Under the pieces are notes generated by a model. That model saw only the letters and a program-made list of their open reading frames with translations, made no database searches and was not told where the DNA came from. Positions 24,743 through 31,590 of a stretch of 37,571 nt of DNA are shown here, piece by piece. The stretch is from an uncultured Bacilli bacterium (lineage in GTDB: Bacteria > Bacillota_I > Bacilli_A > RF39 > UBA660). Each line of letters begins with the position of its first letter. Position 1 is the stretch's first letter. Where the stretch lies: contig CAKOLI010000009.1 of the NCBI GenBank assembly GCA_934096265.1, positions 1 to 37,571 on the forward strand, given 5' to 3'. The position numbers were made by a program, and so were the translations under genes.

Positions 24743-25591
24743 TTAATTTTTATTCTCACCATTCTTTTTTAAATCTTCCTCCATATTATTATACCTAGTA
24801 GAATTAATTGCAATCCCTAAAACAAATATATAACATAACATATATATCCACATCATTAAAATTATAATACTAGATAAATTACCATACAACATATCATACC
24901 TAGCAAAATGCCCCAAATAATATGTAAAAATATATGTTGCTATAATCCATAAAAAAGTAGTAAGCAAAGCACCAATAGTAGTAGAACTACTACTTATCTT
25001 CTTAGAAACAGACATCGTATATAAAAGCTTAACATTAAAATAAATAATCAAAAAAGTCAAAGGCCACTTACATATATTAAATATAAATATAGTATTCAAA
25101 ATAGCCTTATTACTACCTCCTAAATACTTAATCAACTCTAATATATTATTACCAAATATAGGTACAACTAACAAAAACAAAAACAAAAGCATTATCACTA
25201 TCAAAATAATAAATGACTTAATATAATTCTTAAGCTCATTATCACTCTCACACCTATACAAACTATTAGATGCCCTAACTAAAGCATAAGTCCCATTATT
25301 CGCAACCACAATAGCCAAAATAACAAACACCGTAACACTACTATCAAAACCCTTACCAGAAATAATACCTACAACTACATCCGCAGCTTCAGTCGGTAAA
25401 ACCTTATTAATTAACGAAACAACCATATCTATAGATATAGAAAACAAAGATGCAATATACACTAACAAAGTAAAAGTAGGTATCAAAGCAAGTACCAAAA
25501 AGAAAGCTAAATTACCAGGTAAAATAGCCATCTCCCTTCTAGTAATTGCCTTATATATCTCATATACAAAATCCTTAAACTTATCTCTCAT
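24743..25591 (-). CDS. YihY/BrkB-family membrane protein
   Basis: A 282-residue inner-membrane protein of the YihY/BrkB (UPF0761) family, formerly misnamed RNase BN. About six transmembrane helices are visible. The family features PGNLAFFLVLALIPTFTLL (about 26-44), ANNGTYALVRASNSLY, and the closing STTIGALLTTFLWIIATYIFTYYLGHFARYD-type block are present. Function in bacteria is unsettled; transport or envelope roles are proposed. The start at 25591 is preferred, with AGAGG 9 bases upstream. It lies 24 bases after the GGDEF-like gene and is likely in its operon. Confidence 0.9.
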   Translation of the reverse strand: MRDKFKDFVYEIYKAITRREMAILPGNLAFFLVLALIPTFTLLVYIASLFSISIDMVVSLINKVLPTEAADVVVGIISGKGFDSSVTVFVILAIVVANNGTYALVRASNSLYRCESDNELKNYIKSFIILIVIMLLFLFLLVVPIFGNNILELIKYLGGSNKAILNTIFIFNICKWPLTFLIIYFNVKLLYTMSVSKKISSSSTTIGALLTTFLWIIATYIFTYYLGHFARYDMLYGNLSSIIILMMWIYMLCYIFVLGIAINSTRYNNMEEDLKKNGENKN

Positions 25592-25615
25592 ATAAATCAT
25601 CCTCTAAAGAAAAGA

Positions 25616-27664
25616 CTATTGATTCTTTTCCTTATTACTACGCATCTCCAATGTAGCTTCATTAATCGCATCATCAATAGTCTTTATATCATCAGTTATC
25701 ATACTATATCCCAAAGCGGCACCAAAATTATGTGGCAACTCCTTCAAATCCTTATACATCTTACGACAATAACTTACCACTTGCTTTTCATCATAACCAA
25801 CTAAATAAACCAAAAACTCATTCCCAGCAGTCCTTACTATATCACTATTCTCCAACTGATTAACTATCATAATAGAAGCCGCCTTCTTAATTACATTATC
25901 TCCCTCTTCAAGACCATAATTATCATTAATATACTTAATATTATTCAAATCTATTATAACTATAGCTTGAGGATATATAACATTTTCATCCCACTTCTTC
26001 ATATTATAATTCAAATAATTACGATTCTTCAAAGAAGTAAGCATATCTATAAACTTAAGCTTCTCTTCCTTCTTAATCTTCTTATTCTTATTCCTTCTCT
26101 TAAGACCAGTAATAAATGCAATAACCAAAATACATATAATTACAAGACCTATAAATAAATACTTAAGAAACTTAGACAACGTTACTTCATCAGATAAATC
26201 AAGTGAAGTATTATACTTATATCTAACACTATTATAATTAATAGAACCTACATAACTAGTAAACAACTTAGCAAAAGTACTATTACTACCTACACTCCTA
26301 ACAACAAAATTATAATCACTATTAAGCTTACCTGTATATAACAAATGATAACTACCTAACTTCTTATTATGATAATAATTATAAGTATCACTATCCACTA
26401 CTATTATTGAATTAACATCTACATTATTTAACAAATCAGTAATATTCTTATATCCATCTACATTAACCCCATTCAAAGCCAAATAACTATGTAACTTACT
26501 ATCTTTAATAGTCATAACATCCTTCTTCATAAGTGACTTAACCGAAGAAACAACTATATCCCTATTAGATAAAACTACATACTCCTCACTAAATAAACCA
26601 ACAGACTTATAAGTATCTATCCTAAGATCACTAGTATCAAAATTAGCAAACGCAACATCTACATTACCACTAGATAACCCTTCCTTCAAAGAAGCAATAT
26701 TATCATACTCAACAAACTTAAAATCTACATCCACCAAACGAGCAAAACTCTTAACATAATTAGATAAAGTACCTACATAATTACCATTATTAACAGACTC
26801 ATATGGCATATTCCTAATAAAACCATACACATACTTATTACTATTATAACTAGCCTTCTCACTATCACTTATCTTCTTAGCATCAAAAAATAAATCTACA
26901 TAATTACTACTATAAACAGTATCATAATACTCCTTATTAAACTTATTATAATACTTCTTCATAATAGCAAGAAAACTACTATTATTATTAACCTCTAAAA
27001 CATATTTATAACTCATCTCATCTATATACCACACAACATTAGCATTATCACTAGCTAAAATATGCTCTAAATACAAATTATAAGGCACCACCATATACTC
27101 AATAGATGCAGAATTAAAAGCACTAACAAGCGTATCCTCACTACTATAAGGCAAATAAGAAATATCACTAGCCTCTCCTAAATATATACTAGCACTACTA
27201 AGAAACTCACTAAGCATCCCTATAGTAACACCCTTAAGATCACTAATCCTATCTATCTTCTCATTATTCCTAGATACAATAACAAAACTATCCTTATACA
27301 TCAAAATATCATTATTACCCACTTCTTCATCAATACCAAGCACCTTAAAAGAAACATCACGTAACTCCCTACTTGACCCCTTAACAAGATAAGGAATCTT
27401 ATTATACTTAATACCATAATCCTTAGTAAACTTATCTAACATAGAAAAAGCAATACCACTACCATTTTGACCATATAAAGGAACATCATTATAAACAGAT
27501 ATATCTATAACCTTATCCTTATTATCATTAATCCACTTCTTCTCCAAAATAGAAAAAGAAGAATCATCACGACTATAATTCAAAATAAATATCAAAAGCG
27601 ATATAAACAAAATAAGCCCTATAACTGATAAAATAATTATTCTACTTGTTTTCTTAGTTTTCAT
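25616..27664 (-). CDS. Dual solute-binding-domain sensor with degenerate GGDEF domain
   Basis: About 682 residues. An N-terminal transmembrane helix (about 9-28) is followed by two extracellular domains that look like family 3 solute-binding proteins (about 55-255 and 270-490, the second containing YVGTLSNYVKSFARLVDVDF), a second transmembrane helix (about 512-532) and a cytoplasmic GGDEF-like domain. The latter has DMLTSLKNRNYL and IDLNNIKYINDNYG, but the signature loop reads RTAGNEF instead of RxGGDEF, so cyclic-di-GMP synthesis is doubtful; it could bind nucleotide or act as a regulator. Ligands would be amino-acid-like molecules by family analogy. It starts within 10 bases of the upstream gene's stop. 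Confidence 0.85.
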   Translation of the reverse strand: MKTKKTSRIIILSVIGLILFISLLIFILNYSRDDSSFSILEKKWINDNKDKVIDISVYNDVPLYGQNGSGIAFSMLDKFTKDYGIKYNKIPYLVKGSSRELRDVSFKVLGIDEEVGNNDILMYKDSFVIVSRNNEKIDRISDLKGVTIGMLSEFLSSASIYLGEASDISYLPYSSEDTLVSAFNSASIEYMVVPYNLYLEHILASDNANVVWYIDEMSYKYVLEVNNNSSFLAIMKKYYNKFNKEYYDTVYSSNYVDLFFDAKKISDSEKASYNSNKYVYGFIRNMPYESVNNGNYVGTLSNYVKSFARLVDVDFKFVEYDNIASLKEGLSSGNVDVAFANFDTSDLRIDTYKSVGLFSEEYVVLSNRDIVVSSVKSLMKKDVMTIKDSKLHSYLALNGVNVDGYKNITDLLNNVDVNSIIVVDSDTYNYYHNKKLGSYHLLYTGKLNSDYNFVVRSVGSNSTFAKLFTSYVGSINYNSVRYKYNTSLDLSDEVTLSKFLKYLFIGLVIICILVIAFITGLKRRNKNKKIKKEEKLKFIDMLTSLKNRNYLNYNMKKWDENVIYPQAIVIIDLNNIKYINDNYGLEEGDNVIKKAASIMIVNQLENSDIVRTAGNEFLVYLVGYDEKQVVSYCRKMYKDLKELPHNFGAALGYSMITDDIKTIDDAINEATLEMRSNKEKNQ

Positions 27665-27673
27665 CCTACTCAC

Positions 27674-28144
27674 CTAACTATTAATCCAAACAATAGTAGT
27701 ACTATTTACATTCTTACTACCCATAGTTGGAAACTTCTTATTTTCATCTTCCTTAGTATTCTCATCATCTTGAGTCAAAATATACTGAAAATCATAAAAA
27801 CTCTTAACATCATCACTAAAATCAAGAAGTGACTTCTCTGCTATCTCATGAGCATTATCCAAAGAAACATCATCATTAAAATCTATCATAACATAAACAA
27901 TCTTACCCTGTAACCTAACCTTAGCATCCTTAACTTTATCATTCTTCTTCAAATTATCCCTAACCAAATCCATCGCCGTACTATCAAGTGGATGCTCAGT
28001 AATACCATCAAGCCTATTCCCATAAACACTACCATTATTAGAAAAGAACATATCCTTAGTAAATATATATAAAATAACTAAAAATACCAAAATAACTCCC
28101 AATATTATTAAATAATATTTATATCTCTTAACAAAATCTTTCAT
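27674..28144 (-). CDS. Membrane-anchored hypothetical protein (156 residues)
   Basis: Not recognised. One N-terminal transmembrane helix (about 9-29) with a short basic inside tail, then an extracellular domain of about 120 residues rich in Asp/Val with alternating helix and strand (DLVRDNLKKNDKVKDAKV, IVYVMIDFNDDVSLDNAHEIAE). First gene of the operon continuing with the solute-binding/GGDEF-like sensor and the YihY-like protein, so a role in the same envelope signalling unit is plausible. RBS AAAGAGGTAATTCA. Confidence 0.7.
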   Translation of the reverse strand: MKDFVKRYKYYLIILGVILVFLVILYIFTKDMFFSNNGSVYGNRLDGITEHPLDSTAMDLVRDNLKKNDKVKDAKVRLQGKIVYVMIDFNDDVSLDNAHEIAEKSLLDFSDDVKSFYDFQYILTQDDENTKEDENKKFPTMGSKNVNSTTIVWINS

Positions 28145-28237
28145 TGAATTACCTCTTTCTTTCTAATTAATTATACTATATATCTTACTATTTAGCAAGA
28201 AAAATATATAATCCCATATTATTATAGATATTTAAAA

Positions 28238-28268
28238 AACAAATAAGTACATTCATAACCTATTTGTT
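28238..28268 (-). terminator. Terminator after the BclA-like pseudogene
   Basis: AACAAATA / TATTTGTT stem with a 15-base loop, followed by T6 on the minus strand, just after the pseudogene stop codon. 28145-28237 contains only promoter-like AT-rich sequence. Confidence 0.7.
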
Positions 28269-28274
28269 TATCCA

Positions 28275-28655
28275 CTAATCTAACTTAATAATATTTAACA
28301 TTGCATTTGTATTATCATCAAAAATTAACTCTGTATCATTTTCAGAAGTAATAGTCAAAGTAACTTCATCATCCTCTGTTAAAGCAAATATAGAAGAACC
28401 AGTAACACCACTAATAACATTAGCCTTTTCTTCTACCTTTACCTTTGATGATGGAACATTATAATCCCTAGTTTTTACCTATATAACATAATTAGTATCC
28501 GTAGAAGTAGCCACATTAACGAAATAATTAATTAAATATGCACCAAACTTCCTAGTTTCAATTTGCAGTAAGACTAAACCTCTGAGCAGTCCTTGAATAC
28601 CTCTCTCCATACGCTCCTACTCCATAAGACTCACCCCTATCTTCCTTTGGACCAG
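28275..28655 (-). pseudogene. Broken BclA/C1q-like exosporium-type protein, C-terminal domain
   Basis: Minus-strand text reads, in pieces, YRVTGPKEDRGESYGVGAYG, ERYSRTAQRFSLTAN, then in another frame FGAYLINYFVNVATSTDTN, an in-frame TAG, and NVISGVTGSSIFAL plus EDDEVTLTI up to a stop at 28277-28275. This is the order of the BclA-type C1q/TNF-like trimer domain of spore-surface collagen-like proteins (AQ-F-L, G-Y-I-Y, N-I-G-GSSI, L--DD-V-L). A strand-pair segment after SLTAN is missing, the frame shifts there, and no collagen repeats remain. Identification rests on pattern, not on a search. Confidence 0.55.
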
Positions 28656-28700
28656 TTACTCGATAAAATAAATCATCCAATAGAATTAATTATAATTTCA
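28656..28700 (-). repeat. 45-bp direct repeat, copy A
   Basis: Identical over 45 bases to 34765-34809. Core on the minus strand: ATTCTATTGGATGATTTATT. It contains no gene. Its flanks are unrelated to copy B except for a few purine-rich bases, so it may be a dispersed intergenic repeat of this genome. Confidence 0.75.
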
Positions 28701-28991
28701 AGCATTATTCCTTTATTAATCTTTTTACATGAGTTTGTATTTGAATTAATTCTTTTAACAATCGTATCATTTATCTTCACCTTAACATCACCTATAATAA
28801 TTTTAAAGGATTAAGCATTAAAAACATTAATCATGCAAGACTAAATAGTATTGTAAGACTATGTTTTATACGAATAAATATCTATACCCATCAAAGAATA
28901 TGTCTAATTGCTTAAAATGTGTTTATAATATTAATGCAAATGAAAATTTGCCTGTTTTATGTCGTTTTGATTTCTATATTATCATTCACAC
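28701..28991. other. Noncoding stretch with degraded sequence
   Basis: No credible gene. A short minus-strand frame (GDVKVKINDTIVKRINSNT) ends at a stop within copy A and may be another gene remnant. The plus-strand hydrophobic frame over 28593-28814 is a shadow. Confidence 0.4.
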
Positions 28992-29020
28992 TTGTAAATT
29001 ATCGGAACATATGTTAAAAT
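28992..29020 (+). promoter_or_regulatory. Promoter of the 29045 gene
   Basis: TTGTAA (28992-28997), a 17-base spacer, and TAAAAT (29015-29020), about 25 bases before the start codon; AAGAGGTG follows as RBS. Confidence 0.65.
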
Positions 29021-29044
29021 ATTCAGACAAGAGGTGAAGTGGAA

Positions 29045-29527
29045 ATGGCAATAAATAACGAATTGAATAAATTTCCTTTTCATCCATATTTGAATGTAGA
29101 TATGGATAAAATTAATAATATGAATTTAACAGTAAGTGAGCTAAGAATGATTAAAACCAATTTAGAAAAAAAGAAGAAAATAAGCGATAATATTCTATTA
29201 TCCGGTTTATTGATAGATGATGAATATGATGTTTTTCTTCATCCAGAATATGGAGCATTTTTCTATAATACTTCGTGTAGATCCATGCAAGAAGAGATTG
29301 AATCATGTAATAACATACTAGCAAGAATGGATTACCATTGTTACGTTCCACAAGAAGAACTATTGACATATATTGATAATGGATATGAATTTGTTATGGG
29401 ACCCAGTGTAAAAATATTTGATAATGATAGTGAAACACTAAATGGTGTTTATTGTGCAAACTATAAAAAAAAATTAAACAAAAAAATCATCAATATTAAT
29501 AATAAATATAGAAATATCAAAAAATAA
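29045..29527 (+). CDS. Hypothetical protein, probably frameshifted near its 3' end
   Basis: 160 residues in the present frame, not recognised. Soluble, with a FPFHPYLN start, a helical Lys-rich segment (about 35-55), a LHPEYGAFFYNTS patch and a basic tail. The frame ends IKK-stop in a run of six A (29519-29524). With one A fewer it would continue N-K-V-D-K-R-Y-K-N for about 40 residues to a stop near 29644, with the same Lys/Asn/Tyr composition, so the annotated protein is probably a truncated form. The extension lies inside the 429-bp repeat, and the second repeat copy carries only this 3' end. Start chosen by AAGAGGTG 7 bases upstream. Confidence 0.6.
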   Translation: MAINNELNKFPFHPYLNVDMDKINNMNLTVSELRMIKTNLEKKKKISDNILLSGLLIDDEYDVFLHPEYGAFFYNTSCRSMQEEIESCNNILARMDYHCYVPQEELLTYIDNGYEFVMGPSVKIFDNDSETLNGVYCANYKKKLNKKIININNKYRNIKK

Positions 29528-29947
29528 AGTTGATAAAAGATATAAAAATAATCAAAAATTTCATAAGAAAGATTATTTTAATTTATTTTTAAAATATAAT
29601 GATTTATTTAATAAATTAAAATATCATTATGATAATAATGTATAAACAATATTAAAGCTATGATTTAGTTATCAAATTTAATTTTATCTCATAAGTTAAA
29701 TTAGGAACTATTAATATAGTTTTTTTATTTATATTAAGGGGTTTAATTTGAAGGAACAAAAGAATAAAAAAGGGAAAAAATTAATTATATAAGATTTAAT
29801 TATAGTGAAGAATTTATCACTAATATAGAAAAACCCACCAAAGAAGATTTAAAGGGAGTGTAAATAATTCTATGTAAATGGTAATCTATCCATGATACAA
29901 TAGTAGAAATGGAGAGACTCTATTTACACAAATTTATTTACAGACTC
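29519..29947. repeat. 429-bp direct repeat, copy 1
   Basis: Matches 34238-34666 with only 3 mismatches seen and no gaps (constant offset 4719). Contents: the 3' end of the 29045 gene, a remnant frame (NYSEEFITNIEKPTKEDL) near 29810-29863, and the IS-like paired ends at 29856-29947. It stops exactly at the outer end of that IS-like terminus. Confidence 0.95.
29856..29947. mobile_element. Mini-element with IS-like inverted ends
   Basis: The left end begins GAGTGTAAATAATTCTATG and the right end, read inverted, GAGTCTGTAAATAAATTTG; both continue GTAAATrG. These resemble the 'TGTGTAAA' ends of IS256-family elements. Only about 40 bases lie between the ends, so this is a MITE-like or internally deleted copy without transposase. 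Repeated at 34575-34666. Confidence 0.45.
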
Positions 29948-30279
29948 TTATAGACTTCACTATTATACTCGGTTGCTCTGTATATTTATCACCACCATGA
30001 ACAATTCTATGACTAATTACCTTTATTTCATTAAAATTATTTATTACACCATACTGTTTACTTATTAAAATATTCTCTAAAATTTTAATTGCATGTTCAA
30101 CACTATCAATCTTTATTTCGTTTTTTTAACTTTAAATCATTACCTAAATATGTATTATATTTTACTTCAGAATTAGCCGAACCAATATTTGAAAAATTAC
30201 CATCTGTAATCAATTTATCTTCTAAGTTAAACAATTTAAATTTAAGTGATGATGAACCACAATTTAATATTAAAAACAT
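29948..30279 (-). pseudogene. ackA: Acetate kinase, N-terminal fragment
   Basis: Starts MFLILNCGSSSLKFKLFN, the acetate kinase N-terminus (VINCGSSSLKY in others), with RBS GGAGGG. The frame shifts at a run of seven A (30120-30127) and resumes as NEIKIDSVEHAIKILENILI, then KVISHRIVHGGDKYTE, matching the family's GHRVVHGG motif. About 110 of some 400 residues remain; the rest is cut off exactly where the IS-like end begins at 29947. It can make no active enzyme. It lies 17 bases after the NADAR-DHH gene, so an intact relative may belong to that operon. Confidence 0.85.
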
Positions 30280-30296
30280 TGTATCCCTCCACAATA

Positions 30297-31589
30297 TTAA
30301 AACAATTTGTTTTGTTCTAGTTCTTTGAACACAACATATGTGCTTGTTGTTATATAATTAAGATTTAATATATTTTTATTAAAATATGTCACTGTTTGTT
30401 TTTTTTCATAATTACACCATATAAGTAACCAAATTCCACTTTTTTTATCTATGAACTTACAGTATTTATCAAAAAAATCATTATATTCTTTATCGTAAGT
30501 TGATATTAACACCCTACTTATATTTTTGTTGTTATAATTATACTTTTTAAAATTATTTTGAATTGTGTCATCTATATTTTTAAATAAGCGTGTAGTACAT
30601 AAATAGTTTTTTTGATATTCCTTTGAATTAATATTTAATTCAAGAGAATCATAAATTTTTTTGTCCTCATAAGAAAATCTGCTACTACATAAATAATCTG
30701 TATCGCTTAACACAGTTAAACCTACAATAAATTTGTCTTCGCATGAAAAAGAATAATAATCTTTAAAAAGGTCATAAATTAGCAAACCTGTACTAGCATA
30801 TTCTATTTCTATAACATTTTCTATTTCACCACTAATTATGTGATGGTCTATTGCTGCCAAAACATTGTTCTTTGGTAAATTATTCAGATTGTTATGATCA
30901 ACTAATATAAATTTTTTATCAGTAATGTCGCTTATAATTTCAGGCTTTTCCTTTAGGTGTTTCAAAATTATTTTTTTATCATTTTCTGAATACATGTAAC
31001 CATCATTCAAAATACAAAAATGGCTTTTACATCCTAAGCTTTTTAATACTCTACTTAATAGTAAACTTGAAAAAATTGAATCCGCATCTGAATTTGGGTG
31101 ACCTAAAACATAAACCTCTCTATTTTTACATTCATCAATTAATTTTTCAATTAGTTCTTTTTTTAGAATATTTCTAACTTTCACCAAAATTTTACCAAAG
31201 TGATTTTCTCCACTTTTATCTTTTCCAATTCCCCAGTAATATTCATCCACAGTATTTTCAATTATTTCCTCATCCCGTGTTTCTATTAATTTATACAATA
31301 TAGATTTATTTTGTCTGAATTTCTCTAATACACCATCAAACATCACTTGATTTTTAATAGAACTAAAATTATTTTTTCTTATGTTATTTCTATCTCTGCC
31401 AATGTTAGAAGCTTCTTTTGGGGTGTTGGAATTAATTATTTTTTCTTTTATTTCATTGTTATCAAATTTTTCAGATTGATAATAATGTTCAACTGTTTTA
31501 TAAAATATATTGTTTTTATAAAACCCATAATTAGAATAGTTAGCTAAATAACCGTTTTCTCCAAATTCTTTATAAAATTCTATTGCCAT
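30297..31589 (-). CDS. NADAR domain fused to a DHH-family phosphoesterase
   Basis: 430 residues. Residues about 1-142 form a NADAR (YbiA-like) domain: LANYSN at 15-20, KTVEHYYQSEKF at 31-42, PKEASNIGR at 57-65, and DEYYWGIGKDKSGENHFGK at 115-133. NADAR enzymes cleave N-glycosidic bonds, in riboflavin intermediates (YbiA) or ADP-ribosylated guanine. Residues about 158-430 form a DHH phosphoesterase like Mn-dependent pyrophosphatase: GHPNSDADS 163-171, VDHN 230-233, DHH 248-250 and SDT near 300. All metal ligands expected from PpaC are present, and a DHHA2-like tail follows. The ATG lies one base after the upstream stop, with AGGAG inside the end of the radical-SAM gene: translational coupling. 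The substrate is unknown. Confidence 0.85.
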   Translation of the reverse strand: MAIEFYKEFGENGYLANYSNYGFYKNNIFYKTVEHYYQSEKFDNNEIKEKIINSNTPKEASNIGRDRNNIRKNNFSSIKNQVMFDGVLEKFRQNKSILYKLIETRDEEIIENTVDEYYWGIGKDKSGENHFGKILVKVRNILKKELIEKLIDECKNREVYVLGHPNSDADSIFSSLLLSRVLKSLGCKSHFCILNDGYMYSENDKKIILKHLKEKPEIISDITDKKFILVDHNNLNNLPKNNVLAAIDHHIISGEIENVIEIEYASTGLLIYDLFKDYYSFSCEDKFIVGLTVLSDTDYLCSSRFSYEDKKIYDSLELNINSKEYQKNYLCTTRLFKNIDDTIQNNFKKYNYNNKNISRVLISTYDKEYNDFFDKYCKFIDKKSGIWLLIWCNYEKKQTVTYFNKNILNLNYITTSTYVVFKELEQNKLF

Positions 31590-31590
31590 A

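Noticed and set aside
28593..28814. Plus-strand hydrophobic frame of 73 residues
   Set aside because: No RBS; it lies over the antisense of the BclA-like remnant and a repeat copy. Treated as a shadow.
30297..31589. DarT-NADAR toxin-antitoxin module
   Set aside because: No DarT-like ADP-ribosyltransferase is seen in the neighbouring genes, and NADAR is fused to a phosphoesterase instead.
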